Position numbers and translations under genes: made by a program. The notes under the pieces were generated by a model. It made no database searches. It had not been told where the DNA came from and saw only the letters and a program-made list of their open reading frames with translations. A DNA stretch of 64,000 bases from Pseudomonadaceae bacterium (GTDB lineage: Bacteria; Pseudomonadota; Gammaproteobacteria; Pseudomonadales; Pseudomonadaceae). Shown here piece after piece: positions 8,366 to 16,672 of the stretch; positions within the stretch are counted from its first letter, which is position 1; the number at the start of each line of letters is the position of its first letter. The stretch covers positions 124,001-188,000 of the forward strand of contig CAAFUS010000003.1 of the NCBI GenBank assembly GCA_900766265.1, given 5' to 3'.

Positions 8366-9316
8366 ATGTACGACTGGCTCAATGCCCTGCCCAAAGCCGA
8401 GCTGCACCTGCACCTAGAAGGTTCGCTGGAACCTGAACTGCTGTTCGCGCTCGCCGAGCGCAACAACGTGGCGCTGCCCTGGGCTGACGTGGACACGCTG
8501 CGCAGCGCCTACGCCTTCAACAACCTGCAGGAATTCCTCGACCTCTACTACCGCGGGGCCGATGTCCTGCGTACCGAGCATGACTTCTACGACCTCACCT
8601 GGGCCTACCTGCAGCGCTGCAAGGCGCAGAATGTCATCCACACCGAGCCCTTCTACGACCCCCAGACCCACACTGAGCGCGGCATTCCCTTCGAAGTGGC
8701 GCTCGAAGGCATCCGCGCAGCGCTCAAGGATGGCCGCGAGCAGCTGGGCATCACCAGCGGCCTGATCCTGAGTTTCCTGCGCCATCTGCCCGAAGAAGAG
8801 GCGTTCAAGACCTTCGAGCAGGCGCTGCCCTACCGCGACGCCTTCTTCGCCGTCGGCCTGGACAGCTCGGAGCTGGGCCATCCGCCGAGCAAGTTCGAGC
8901 GCGTGTTCCAGCGCGCCCGGGATGAGGGTTTCCTGGCCGTCGCCCACGCCGGGGAGGAAGGCCCACCCGAATACATCTGGGAAGCGCTGGACCTGCTCAA
9001 GGTGAGCCGCATCGACCACGGCGTGCGCGCCGCGGAAGACCCGCGACTGATCGAGCGACTGGTCGAGGAGCAGATCCCGCTGACCGTCTGCCCACTGTCC
9101 AACACCAAGCTCTGCGTGTTCGACGACATGAGCCAGCACAACATCCTCGCGCTTCTGGAGCGGGGCGTGAAGGTCACGGTCAATTCCGACGACCCGGCCT
9201 ATTTCGGCGGCTACGTGACGGAGAACTTCATGGCCTTGCACGAGGCGCTGCAGATGACCCGCGAGCAGGCCGAGCGACTGGCGCGCAACAGCCTGGAGGC
9301 TCGCCTGGCGGGTTAG
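8366..9316 (+). CDS. add: Adenosine/adenine deaminase family protein
   Basis: Metal-dependent purine deaminase, 316 residues, amidohydrolase TIM barrel. The zinc-binding HLHLEGS is near the N-terminus (ELHLHLEGSLEPELLF), the third His is in VAHAGEEGPPEYIWEAL, then SRIDHGVRA, and the catalytic NSDDPAYFGGY near the C-terminus. The protein closely resembles P. aeruginosa PA0148, which I recall being shown to act on adenine rather than adenosine, so adenine deaminase is the more likely activity. The start MYDWLNALPKAELH at 8366 is preferred over an in-frame ATG at 8342 by family alignment. It is preceded by the A/T-rich intergenic region. Confidence 0.88.
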   Translation: MYDWLNALPKAELHLHLEGSLEPELLFALAERNNVALPWADVDTLRSAYAFNNLQEFLDLYYRGADVLRTEHDFYDLTWAYLQRCKAQNVIHTEPFYDPQTHTERGIPFEVALEGIRAALKDGREQLGITSGLILSFLRHLPEEEAFKTFEQALPYRDAFFAVGLDSSELGHPPSKFERVFQRARDEGFLAVAHAGEEGPPEYIWEALDLLKVSRIDHGVRAAEDPRLIERLVEEQIPLTVCPLSNTKLCVFDDMSQHNILALLERGVKVTVNSDDPAYFGGYVTENFMALHEALQMTREQAERLARNSLEARLAG

Positions 9317-9396
9317 ACCAAAGTCGGTTGACCGGAATCAAGGCAAGGTCAGGATCAGCGTCTAGACTCAGGATCCATTTCCTGGAGACGGACCCC

Positions 9397-9576
9397 ATGG
9401 ACATACGCGTTTGCCCCAACCGATCAGCCCGCAACGGCACCTGGCAGGTTCGCCTGGACCGCCAGCAGGTGTCCTTTCGCAGCGAAGCCGAGGCCAGGGC
9501 CTTCGTCGATCTGCTGCAGAGCCGCCTCGCAGCGCCCCACCCGCTGCCCCGCGAACCGCAGCCCCAGCGTGCCTGA
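9397..9576 (+). CDS. Small conserved hypothetical protein
   Basis: 59-residue protein MDIRVCPNRSARNGTWQV... with a central VRLDRQQVSFRSEAEARAFVDLLQSRL, which looks like a small beta-hairpin plus helix, and a Pro-rich tail. CTGGAGACGG lies about 6 bases before the ATG, a good Shine-Dalgarno; the 23-codon extension upstream overlaps no other signal and is not used. I do not recognise a function. It is followed at once by a hairpin shared with the convergent MFS gene. Confidence 0.65.
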   Translation: MDIRVCPNRSARNGTWQVRLDRQQVSFRSEAEARAFVDLLQSRLAAPHPLPREPQPQRA

Positions 9577-9577
9577 A

Positions 9578-9603
9578 CGCCGCCTCGTCTAGGCGAGGCG
9601 GCG
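9578..9603. terminator. Bidirectional terminator hairpin
   Basis: CGCCGCCTCG and CGAGGCGGCG form a 10-bp stem with a 6-base loop between the convergent small gene and the MFS gene. Its right arm overlaps the last codons of the MFS gene. No T-run is present on either strand. Confidence 0.55.
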
Positions 9604-10764
9604 CCCGCGAGCGGTCCAGTAGACCGCGGCAGCGGCCAGTAGCCCGCACAGGCTGAAGGTCGCGGCCAGTGGCACGGCCGTGCCGTTGTGCAGCACCCCG
9701 ACCAGCGTTGCGAAGCCGGCGGCCGCGCTGAACTGCAGGCAGCCCAGCAGGGCCGATGCGCTGCCGGCGTTGGCGCCCTGCCCCGCCATCGCGCAGGCGG
9801 TCGCATTGGGCAGGATGCAGCCGAGGCTGGAGATGCAGACGAACAGCGGTATCAGCAGCGGCCAGAGCATCGGCGGGCGCAACGCCGCGATCACCAGCAG
9901 TACCAGCGCACTGACGAAATAGACAAACATCCAGCGTTGCAACCAGAACTCCGGCCCACGCAGACGCATCAGCCGCGCGTTGACCTGCGCCATGACGATG
10001 AAGCCCACCGCATTGATGCCGAAGAACCAGCCGTAGTGCTGCGGCGCAACGCCATAGAGCTCGATGAAGACGAAGGGCGAACCGGCGATGTAGGCGAACA
10101 TCCCGGCCATGGCGAAACCGCCGGCCATCGCATTGCCCAGGAACTGGCGGTCACCGAACATCCGCCGATACTGCCCAAGCGCGCCGGACATCGGCGCGGG
10201 TGCCAAGTCTTTGGGATAGGTTTCCGGTAACCACAACGCAACGCCGATCAGGCAAGCACCGCTGAACAGCGTCAGGGCGACGAAGATCGACGACCAGCCC
10301 AGCTGTGCCAGCAGCAAGCCACCCAGCACCGGCGCAAGGATCGGCGCCAGCCCCATCACGAGCATCAACTGCGAGAACACCTTGGCGCTGGCCAAGGGGT
10401 CGCACAGGTCGCGCACCACCGCGCGGGCGACCACCATGCCGGCGCAGCCGCCAAGGGCCTGCACGAAGCGCGCGCCGATCAGCCAGTCCATCGATGGCGC
10501 GAACGAGCAGGCCAGAGACGCCAGGGTGAACAGCGTGACGCCGAGCAGCAGCGGCCTCCGCCGTCCATAACGGTCGGCCAGCGGGCCGTAGACCAGCTGC
10601 CCGATGGCCAGGCCGATGAAATATGCCGCCAGCGATTGCTGGACATGCTCCACATGGGTATCGAAAGCTTGGGCGATCGACGGGAAGGCAGGCAGGTAGA
10701 AGTCGATGGCCAGGGGGCCGAAGGCGCTGAGCGCGCCGAGAATCAAGAGAATCCGCAAAGGCAT
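9589..10764 (-). CDS. Bcr/CflA-family multidrug MFS transporter
   Basis: 391-residue inner-membrane protein with about 12 hydrophobic segments. It opens MPLRILLILGALSAFGPLAIDFYLPAFP, the DHA1/Bcr N-terminus, and has the MFS loop 2-3 motif GPLADRYGRRRPLL and the motif-C-like stretch ARFVQALGGCAGMVVARAVVRD. Relatives export chloramphenicol, bicyclomycin or sulfonamides by proton antiport; the substrate here cannot be told from sequence. It is transcribed away from a TetR regulator, which is its most likely controller, with a TTACA/TGTAA dyad between them. Confidence 0.85.
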   Translation of the reverse strand: MPLRILLILGALSAFGPLAIDFYLPAFPSIAQAFDTHVEHVQQSLAAYFIGLAIGQLVYGPLADRYGRRRPLLLGVTLFTLASLACSFAPSMDWLIGARFVQALGGCAGMVVARAVVRDLCDPLASAKVFSQLMLVMGLAPILAPVLGGLLLAQLGWSSIFVALTLFSGACLIGVALWLPETYPKDLAPAPMSGALGQYRRMFGDRQFLGNAMAGGFAMAGMFAYIAGSPFVFIELYGVAPQHYGWFFGINAVGFIVMAQVNARLMRLRGPEFWLQRWMFVYFVSALVLLVIAALRPPMLWPLLIPLFVCISSLGCILPNATACAMAGQGANAGSASALLGCLQFSAAAGFATLVGVLHNGTAVPLAATFSLCGLLAAAAVYWTARGRRLA

Positions 10765-11085
10765 TGCCTACTCCAACACATGGAAAACCCCTCGCGATGG
10801 CGGTCAGTTACCGACGCGATGCCTGCGCATGGACATTTACAGGGGCGTAAGATGCTGTTACATACACTGCCGATTGTAAACCTATGACAGCTTCTTGTGG
10901 GCCGCTACCCTGAGCGCGCTTTGCCAATTGACGCATCTGGCTACATGCCGCTGCGTCAACGGCGCGACGAACAGCGGAACGTTCGCGACCCGCAACGCCC
11001 CTGGGGCAGGAGCGAGCCAGCCGGCTCGCGGTATTCGCCACCTGATCCGGCATCGAGCCGGGCGACACCTTTTTGAACGACCGCC
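10765..11085. promoter_or_regulatory. bcr-tetR divergent intergenic region
   Basis: 321 bases with no gene; a short frame over the start of the MFS gene (10636-10887) is a shadow. Its main feature is the dyad TTACA-N12-TGTAA at 10858-10879 with a further TTTACA at 10836, similar in style to AcrR/TtgR-type operators. It probably holds promoters for both genes. Confidence 0.45.
10858..10879. promoter_or_regulatory. Candidate TetR-family operator
   Basis: TTACA and TGTAA arms are separated by 12 bases, about 95 bases upstream of the MFS start. AcrR and TtgR operators have similar TTACA/TGTAA half-sites. Assignment to the adjacent regulator is inference. Confidence 0.4.
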
Positions 11086-11709
11086 ATGCGCCGAACCAAA
11101 GAAGACGCCGAAAAAACCCGCATCGCCATCCTGGCCTCAGCCGAACGGCTGTTCCTCGAGCGCGGCGTGGCCCACACCAGCCTCGATCAGATCGCCCGAG
11201 ACGCGGGAGTCACCCGAGGTGCCATCTACTGGCATTTCGAGAACAAGGCGCACCTGTTCCACGAAATGCTGACTCAGGTGCGCCTACCGCCTGAGCAACT
11301 TGCCGAGCGCTTGAGTGGATGCGACCGGCAGAAACCGCTGCTTGTGCTTCGCGAGCTTTGTATCGACGGCATCAGAAGCCTCGCGCAGGACGAGAAAAAA
11401 CAGCGCATTTTCACCATCCTGCTGCACCGCTGCGAATTCACCGATGAACTGCGCGAGGCCGAGGAGCGCCACAACGCCTTCATCGATCAGTTCATCGATA
11501 CCTGCGAACAGCTGATGATCTGTGCCGAAAAGCACCTGCGACCCGGGGTGACTCCGCGTCTGGCCGCTCTGTCCGTGCATGCGCTGATGGTCGGCCTGTT
11601 CACCGACTGGACCCGCGACCCATCGCGCTACGATGCCAAAAGCGATCCGGCCGCGTTGATCGATCCGCTGTTCAGGGGTCTCTTGGCTGACGGTGTGGGC
11701 CTGGACTGA
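11086..11709 (+). CDS. TetR/AcrR-family efflux regulator
   Basis: 207-residue repressor. The N-terminal helix-turn-helix is clear (RTKEDAEKTRIAILASAERL, then TSLDQIARDAGVTRGAIYWHFENKAHLFHEML), very close to AcrR/TtgR/MexZ-type regulators of drug pumps; the C-terminal part is the variable ligand-binding domain. Likely targets are the divergent MFS gene and possibly the RND operon 4 kb downstream. The start MRRTKED is the family start, though only a weak Shine-Dalgarno precedes it. It ends 3 bases from the convergent copZ stop. Confidence 0.85.
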   Translation: MRRTKEDAEKTRIAILASAERLFLERGVAHTSLDQIARDAGVTRGAIYWHFENKAHLFHEMLTQVRLPPEQLAERLSGCDRQKPLLVLRELCIDGIRSLAQDEKKQRIFTILLHRCEFTDELREAEERHNAFIDQFIDTCEQLMICAEKHLRPGVTPRLAALSVHALMVGLFTDWTRDPSRYDAKSDPAALIDPLFRGLLADGVGLD

Positions 11710-11712
11710 ACC

Positions 11713-11910
11713 TCAACCGGAGACGACCCGGTATCCCTCTTCTTCGATCGCCTGGCGGACGTCGGCAGGGTCCAGCCGACCGTCCGCCTCGACGAGCCCG
11801 CTGGCCAGCTCGATGCGAACCTGCGCCTCGGGGTCGAGCCGCTTGATCGCCTCGCTCACGGCGCGCTCGCAGTGAGCGCAGGTCATACCTTCCACCTTCA
11901 AACGTTGCAT
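11713..11910 (-). CDS. copZ: CopZ-like copper chaperone
   Basis: 65-residue heavy-metal-associated (HMA) protein with the copper site MTCAHC near residues 9-14 and a beta-alpha-beta-beta-alpha-beta length, ending EEEGYRVVSG. It should carry Cu(I) in the cytoplasm to CopA or CueR. The start at 11910 (MQRLKVEGMTC) follows GGAGGTGAACAGC, a strong Shine-Dalgarno; a longer in-frame start at 12015 lies inside the regulatory region and is rejected. It is divergent from copA and has its own CueR-type promoter. Confidence 0.92.
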   Translation of the reverse strand: MQRLKVEGMTCAHCERAVSEAIKRLDPEAQVRIELASGLVEADGRLDPADVRQAIEEEGYRVVSG

Positions 11911-11939
11911 GCTGTTCACCTCCGGTTCAGATTCCAGGA

Positions 11940-11970
11940 ATTCTCGGCCTTGCCACCCGGGCAAGGTCAA
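11940..11970 (-). promoter_or_regulatory. CueR-type promoter of copZ
   Basis: On the minus strand, TTGACC (-35, 11970-11965) and GAGAAT (-10, 11945-11940) are 19 bases apart, the overlong spacer typical of MerR-family activation. The spacer holds the dyad CCTTGCC-N5-GGCAAGG (11948-11966). This is what CueR needs to untwist the promoter with Cu(I). Confidence 0.8.
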
Positions 11971-11993
11971 GACGAAACGTGGTCGACTGTCCT

Positions 11994-12025
11994 CTTGACC
12001 TTCCCATAGGGTCAAGGTCGATCAT
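11994..12025 (+). promoter_or_regulatory. CueR-type promoter of copA
   Basis: TTGACC (11995-12000) and GATCAT (12020-12025) are again 19 bases apart. The spacer dyad is GACCTT-N11-AAGGTC (11997-12019). With the copZ element it makes two back-to-back CueR boxes in an intergenic gap of 135 bases. Confidence 0.8.
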
Positions 12026-12045
12026 GGGAGACACAGGAGCCTCCC

Positions 12046-14457
12046 ATGACCCATGCCACGACCTTCGACCTGCCCGTGACCGGAATGACTTGCGCCAGTT
12101 GTGCCGGACGCGTCGAACGCGCCCTGCAGAAAGTACCGGGCGTCACTGGCGCTCAGGTGAACCTGGCCAGCGAGCAAGTCCGCGTAGAAACCCGCGACGG
12201 TGCGCTGCAGCCACTCATCGAGGCGGTGGAAAAAGCTGGCTACGCTGTCCCACTGCAATCGCTCGAACTGGCGATAGACGGCATGACCTGCGCCAGCTGC
12301 GCCGGCCGAGTCGAGCGCGCCTTGCTCAAGGTGCCGGGGGTGCGCCGCGCTTCGGTCAACCTGGCGAGCGAGCGGGTGCGGGTCGAGGTCGCCGGCCTGC
12401 CGGATGCCGGCACGCTGATTCGTGCCGTGACGGCGGCGGGCTATGGCGCCCATCTGGCCGGCGCGCAACCGGCCCCGACCGAAAATCCCGATGCGCGTCT
12501 GCGGCGCGAACGCCGGACCGTGATCGCGGCCCTGCTGCTGGCCGCACCCCTGGTGCTGCCCATGCTGGGAATGCCGTTCGGGCACCACTGGATGCTGCCG
12601 GCCTGGATGCAGTTCCTGCTGGCCACGCCGGTGCAGTTCCTGCTCGGCGCGCGCTTCTACGTTGCCGGCTGGAAGGCCGTGCGGGTCGGCGCTGGCAACA
12701 TGGACTTGCTGGTAGCCCTCGGCACCAGCGCCGGCTACGGCCTGAGCCTCTACCAGTGGTGGGCAACACCGCCCGGCCAGATGCCACACCTTTACTTCGA
12801 GGCCTCCGCCGCCGTCATCGCCCTGGTGCTGCTGGGCAAATACCTGGAAAGCCGCGCCAAGCGCCAGACCAGCGCGGCCATCCGCGCCCTGGAGGCGCTG
12901 CGTCCGGAGCGGGCGATGCGGGTCGTCGACGGCCGGGAGCAGGACGTGCCGCTCGCCGAACTGCGGCTGGGGGACCTGGTGCGTGTCAGGCCCGGCGAGC
13001 GCTTCCCGGTGGACGGCGAAGTGATCGAGGGCGAAAGCCAGGCCGATGAGGCGCTGATCAGCGGCGAAAGCCTGCCGGTGGCCAAGGGGCCGGGCGACGG
13101 CGTCACCGGCGGTGCGATCAACGGTGACGGGCGCCTGCTGGTGCGCACCACTGCCCTGGGGAGCGAAACCGTGCTGGCGCGGATCATCCGCCTGGTCGAG
13201 GACGCCCAGGCCGCCAAGGCGCCGATCCAGAAGCTGGTCGACCGGGTCAGCCAGGTGTTCGTCCCGGCGGTGCTGGTCGTGGCGCTGCTGACGCTGGCCG
13301 GCTGGCTGCTGGCGGGCGCCTCGGCCGAGGTCGCGTTGATCAACGCCGTGGCCGTGCTGGTGATCGCCTGCCCCTGCGCCCTGGGCCTGGCCACGCCCGC
13401 CGCGATCATGGCCGGCACCGGCGTGGCGGCGCGCCACGGCATCCTGATCAAGGACGCCGAAGCGCTGGAGATCGCCCATCGCGTCAGCGCCGTGGCCTTC
13501 GACAAGACCGGCACCCTGACCTCCGGCGAGCCGCGCATCGTCCACCTGCACGCCGTCGGGGGCGACGAAGCCGCGCTGCTGCGCCAGGCCGGCGCCCTGC
13601 AGCGCGGCAGCGAACATCCCCTGGCCCGTGCGGTACTCGGTCGCTGCGAAGCGTTGAACCTGGCCCTCGATGAAGTCGCCGACAGCCGCTCGCTGACCGG
13701 CCGCGGTATCGAAGGCCGGCTGGATGGCCGCGCGCTGGCGCTGGGCAACCGTCGCCTGCTGGAGGACGCCGGCCTGCAACCCGGTGAACTCGCTGAACGG
13801 GCCCAGGCCTGGGAAGCCGAAGGCCGCACGCTCTCCTGGCTGATCGAGACGTCGCCGCAGCGGCGCGTGCTCGGCCTGTTCGCGTTCGGCGATGGCCTCA
13901 AGGAAGGCGCCGCCGAGGCGCTGGCGGCGCTGCGTGGACAGGGCATCGGCAGCCACCTGATCACTGGAGACAACCGGGGCAGCGCCCGGGCGGTCGCCCG
14001 CGCGCTGGGCATCGACGACGTGCATGCCGAGGTCCTGCCGGCGGACAAGGCGGCCACGGTCGCCGCACTGAAACAGGGAGGCGCCGTGGTCGCCATGGTC
14101 GGCGACGGCATCAACGACGCCCCGGCACTGGCTGCGGCGGATGTCGGCATCGCCATGGGGGGCGGCACCGACGTGGCGATGCATGCGGCCGGCATCACCC
14201 TGATGCGCGGCGACCCGCGGCTGGTCCCGGCGGCGCTGGAGATCAGCCGCCGTACCTACAGCAAGATCCGGCAGAACCTGTTCTGGGCCTTCATCTACAA
14301 CCTGGTGGGCATTCCGCTGGCCGCCTTCGGCTTTCTCAACCCGGTGGTGGCCGGCGCCGCCATGGCCCTGTCGAGCGTCAGCGTGGTGAGCAACGCGCTG
14401 CTGCTCAAACGCTGGAAACCGGCCACCGCGCCCCGTGCACAGGAGTCACGCGCATGA
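12046..14457 (+). CDS. copA: Cu(I)-exporting P1B-type ATPase CopA
   Basis: 803-residue inner-membrane ATPase that pumps Cu(I) from the cytoplasm. Two N-terminal HMA domains carry GMTCASC (Cys16/19 and Cys82/85). The transport motif CPC is at Cys442-Pro-Cys444, and the phosphorylated Asp is Asp486 in DKTGTLTSGE. The HP motif (SEHPLARAV) and MVGDGINDAPAL hinge are intact. Length and order match PIB-1 ATPases. AGGAGCCTCCC precedes the ATG. It overlaps cueR by 4 bases, so pump and sensor are translated together. It is driven by the CueR-type promoter at 11994. Confidence 0.96.
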   Translation: MTHATTFDLPVTGMTCASCAGRVERALQKVPGVTGAQVNLASEQVRVETRDGALQPLIEAVEKAGYAVPLQSLELAIDGMTCASCAGRVERALLKVPGVRRASVNLASERVRVEVAGLPDAGTLIRAVTAAGYGAHLAGAQPAPTENPDARLRRERRTVIAALLLAAPLVLPMLGMPFGHHWMLPAWMQFLLATPVQFLLGARFYVAGWKAVRVGAGNMDLLVALGTSAGYGLSLYQWWATPPGQMPHLYFEASAAVIALVLLGKYLESRAKRQTSAAIRALEALRPERAMRVVDGREQDVPLAELRLGDLVRVRPGERFPVDGEVIEGESQADEALISGESLPVAKGPGDGVTGGAINGDGRLLVRTTALGSETVLARIIRLVEDAQAAKAPIQKLVDRVSQVFVPAVLVVALLTLAGWLLAGASAEVALINAVAVLVIACPCALGLATPAAIMAGTGVAARHGILIKDAEALEIAHRVSAVAFDKTGTLTSGEPRIVHLHAVGGDEAALLRQAGALQRGSEHPLARAVLGRCEALNLALDEVADSRSLTGRGIEGRLDGRALALGNRRLLEDAGLQPGELAERAQAWEAEGRTLSWLIETSPQRRVLGLFAFGDGLKEGAAEALAALRGQGIGSHLITGDNRGSARAVARALGIDDVHAEVLPADKAATVAALKQGGAVVAMVGDGINDAPALAAADVGIAMGGGTDVAMHAAGITLMRGDPRLVPAALEISRRTYSKIRQNLFWAFIYNLVGIPLAAFGFLNPVVAGAAMALSSVSVVSNALLLKRWKPATAPRAQESRA

Positions 14458-14852
14458 ACATCGGTCAGGCAGCCACCCGCAGCGGCCTCTCGGCCAAGAT
14501 GATCCGCTACTACGAATCCATCGGGCTGATCGCGCCCGCCGGGCGCAACGCCAACGGCTACCGGCGCTATGGCGACGATGACCTGCACCGCCTGGCCTTC
14601 ATCAAGCGCTCGCGCGACCTGGGGTTTTCACTGGAGGAAGTGAGCCGGCTGCTGACCCTCTGGCAGGATCGCCAGCGCGCCAGCGCCGACGTCAAGGCGC
14701 TGGCCGCCACCCACATCGACGACCTGAACCGGCGTATCGCCGAACTGGTGGGGTTGCGTGACACCCTGCAGGAGCTGGTCGATCACTGCCACGGCGATGG
14801 CCGCCCGGACTGCCCGATCCTGAAGGACCTGGAGTCAGGGGGATGTTGCTGA
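14454..14852 (+). CDS. cueR: CueR, copper-responsive MerR-family regulator
   Basis: 132-residue MerR-family activator. The winged-helix motif MNIGQAATRSGLSAKMIRYY and the long dimer helix are standard. Cu(I) ligands are at Cys112 and Cys120, the same positions as E. coli CueR, and residue 77 is Ser, the marker of monovalent-metal sensors. A C-terminal GGCC tail adds two more Cys. The ATG overlaps the copA stop (ATGA). It should activate both copA and the divergent copZ through the 19-base-spacer promoters, giving an autoregulated copper circuit. Confidence 0.94.
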   Translation: MNIGQAATRSGLSAKMIRYYESIGLIAPAGRNANGYRRYGDDDLHRLAFIKRSRDLGFSLEEVSRLLTLWQDRQRASADVKALAATHIDDLNRRIAELVGLRDTLQELVDHCHGDGRPDCPILKDLESGGCC

Positions 14853-14882
14853 GCTTGAAGCTTGAAGCTTGAAGCTTGAAGC
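14853..14882. repeat. Heptanucleotide tandem repeat (GCTTGAA, about 4 copies)
   Basis: Four exact tandem copies of GCTTGAA start right at the cueR stop, followed by a partial copy. The unit is close to the GCTGGAA array at 21172 and to degenerate versions near 31247 and 61043. Confidence 0.85.
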
Positions 14883-14916
14883 CGAGCCTGGTGCTTCCGG
14901 CTTCCGGCTGCTTCCC

Positions 14917-15381
14917 TTATACCTGCGCCTGCAGGTAGTTCTGCAGCCCGATGCGGTCGATCAGCCCCAGCTGCTGCTCGAGCCAGTAGGCATGGTCCTC
15001 TTCGGTGTCGTGCAGCTGCACGGCCAGCAGGTCGCGGGTCGGGTAGTCGCCGTGGGCTTCGGCCAGCGCGATGCCCTTGGCCAGCGCCTCGCGCACCTTG
15101 TATTCCAGCGCCAGGTCGCTGCGCAGCATCTCCGGCACGGTCTGGCCGGGGTGGATGGCCTCGGGCGTCATGTCCGGCGTGCCTTCGAGGAAGAGGATGC
15201 GCTGCAGCAGCACATCGGCGTGCTGGGTCTCCTCCTCCATCTCGTGATTGATCCGCTCGTAGAGCTTGGTGTAGCCCCAATCGGCATACATCCGCGAATG
15301 CAGGAAATACTGGTCGCGCGCGGCCAGCTCGCCTCGCAGCAGCTCCTTGAGGTACTCGATGACCGGTGTTTGACCTTGCAT
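14917..15381 (-). CDS. bfr: Bacterioferritin-family iron storage protein (BfrA/FtnA type)
   Basis: 154-residue four-helix-bundle ferritin that oxidises and stores iron. Di-iron ligands are present (Glu18, Glu51, His54 region EMEEETQHAD, and later EEDH). Residue 52, the haem-ligating Met of true bacterioferritins, is Thr here. That matches P. aeruginosa BfrA, which I recall being reclassified as ferritin FtnA, so this subunit probably binds no haem alone. GAGGAAGCG precedes the ATG. Its 3' end faces cueR, with the heptamer repeats between them. Confidence 0.9.
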   Translation of the reverse strand: MQGQTPVIEYLKELLRGELAARDQYFLHSRMYADWGYTKLYERINHEMEEETQHADVLLQRILFLEGTPDMTPEAIHPGQTVPEMLRSDLALEYKVREALAKGIALAEAHGDYPTRDLLAVQLHDTEEDHAYWLEQQLGLIDRIGLQNYLQAQV

Positions 15382-15493
15382 GACGCGCTTCCTCGTTCAA
15401 ATGGCGACTCCAGGCGGCAAAGGATCCCATGGAACTAAACCGGGTCAAGCGCTTCACACCTTGAGCGCTGCTGCCAACTGACGCAGGTACGTC

Positions 15494-15510
15494 TTTGGTT
15501 ACGAACCAAA
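15494..15510. promoter_or_regulatory. 17-bp palindrome upstream of RND operon
   Basis: TTTGGTTACGAACCAAA has perfect 7-bp arms around ACG, 72 bases before the RND adaptor start. It has the look of a TetR- or LysR-family operator. The same sequence is not seen near the TetR gene at 11086. Confidence 0.5.
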
Positions 15511-15582
15511 ACCAGACGCCATCGTCTACTTTGCTACGCTCTAGCGCCGATTCCGTCATGTCGATACCGAGCAGGAGCCCGG

Positions 15583-16668
15583 ATGCTGCCCTTCTCCACG
15601 CCCCCGTCCACGCGAAACCTTCGCCCCGCCACGCTGTTGATGACCCTCGCGCTGGCGCTGTCCGGCTGTGCCGAAGAGGAACAGCAGCCACCGCCGCCGC
15701 GGGTCGCCTTCGTCGAGACGCTCCAGCCCGCCGAGCCCGAGCCGCGGGCGCTGCGCTTTTCCGGCGTGGTGGAGAGCGTCACCAGCACCGAACTGTCGTT
15801 CCAGGTATCCGGACGGATCGAGCGCATCCTGGTCGACGAAGGCACCCGGGTGACCCGCGGCCAGCCCTTGGCCCAGCTGGATCGCACCGACTACGAACTG
15901 CAGCTGCGCGAAGCCAGCGCCCGCCATCGCCAGTTGCAGGCCGATCTGGCGCGCAAGCGCCAGCTGCTCGCCGAGGGCATCCTCGCTCCGGCCGCCGTCG
16001 AGCCGCTGGAAGCGGAGCTGGTGGCCGCCACCGTGGCCCGCGACGCGGCCCAGCGCAACATCGGCTACGCCACCCTGACGGCACCATTCGACGGCGTGGT
16101 CGCGCAGCGCATGGCCGAGCCGGACATGGTGGTCGGCAGCGGCACGCCCATCCTGCGCATGCAGGACAACCAGCGCGTGGAAGTCGGCGTCGACCTCTCC
16201 GAGAACGCCGCCCTGAGCATCCCGCTGGGTCCGCAGCTGCAGGCCGAGGGCCAGCTGGTGATCGCCGAGGACGTCACCCTGCCGCTGCGCTACAAGGAAC
16301 ACAGCACCCAGCCGCGCGAAGGCTCGCGCACCTACCGCCTGATCCTGCAGGGCGAACCCCCGGCCGACTACAACCTGCTGCCCGGCATGGCCCTGCGCGT
16401 CACCCTGCAACGCCCCGCCCCGCCGGCCGAGGAGGGTCGGGACCGTTACCGAATGCCGGTCTCGGCGCTGCAGACCGCATCGGACGGCAGCCATTTCGTC
16501 TGGCTCGTCGTCGACGGCCAGGCGCAACGCGGCGCCGTCGAGGTGCTGGGGATCGAGCGTGAGCAGGTCGTGATCCGTACTGACCTCGGCACCGAGGCGC
16601 AGATCGTCGTCGCCGGCGGCAGCAAGCTGTCCGAAGGCCAGCCCATCCAAGCCCAACAGCGGAACTGA
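15583..16668 (+). CDS. RND efflux periplasmic adaptor lipoprotein (MFP)
   Basis: 361-residue membrane-fusion protein. The N-terminus has a lipoprotein signal ending in the lipobox LSGC, so it should be anchored in the inner membrane by a lipid. It then shows the biotinyl-lipoyl-like half (GRIERILVDEGTRVTRGQPL), a coiled-coil hairpin (residues about 100-160), the second lipoyl half (TLTAPFDGVVAQRMAEPDMVV) and a beta-barrel domain. It links the RND pump to the outer-membrane channel. It is the first gene of a three-gene operon, 4 bases before the pump gene. Substrate is unknown. Confidence 0.88.
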   Translation: MLPFSTPPSTRNLRPATLLMTLALALSGCAEEEQQPPPPRVAFVETLQPAEPEPRALRFSGVVESVTSTELSFQVSGRIERILVDEGTRVTRGQPLAQLDRTDYELQLREASARHRQLQADLARKRQLLAEGILAPAAVEPLEAELVAATVARDAAQRNIGYATLTAPFDGVVAQRMAEPDMVVGSGTPILRMQDNQRVEVGVDLSENAALSIPLGPQLQAEGQLVIAEDVTLPLRYKEHSTQPREGSRTYRLILQGEPPADYNLLPGMALRVTLQRPAPPAEEGRDRYRMPVSALQTASDGSHFVWLVVDGQAQRGAVEVLGIEREQVVIRTDLGTEAQIVVAGGSKLSEGQPIQAQQRN

Positions 16669-16672
16669 GCCG

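Noticed and set aside
12022..14184. 720-codon open frame antisense to copA
   Set aside because: It mirrors copA, is rich in His/Gly/Gln/Arg as expected of a GC-rich antisense frame, and has no domain or Shine-Dalgarno.
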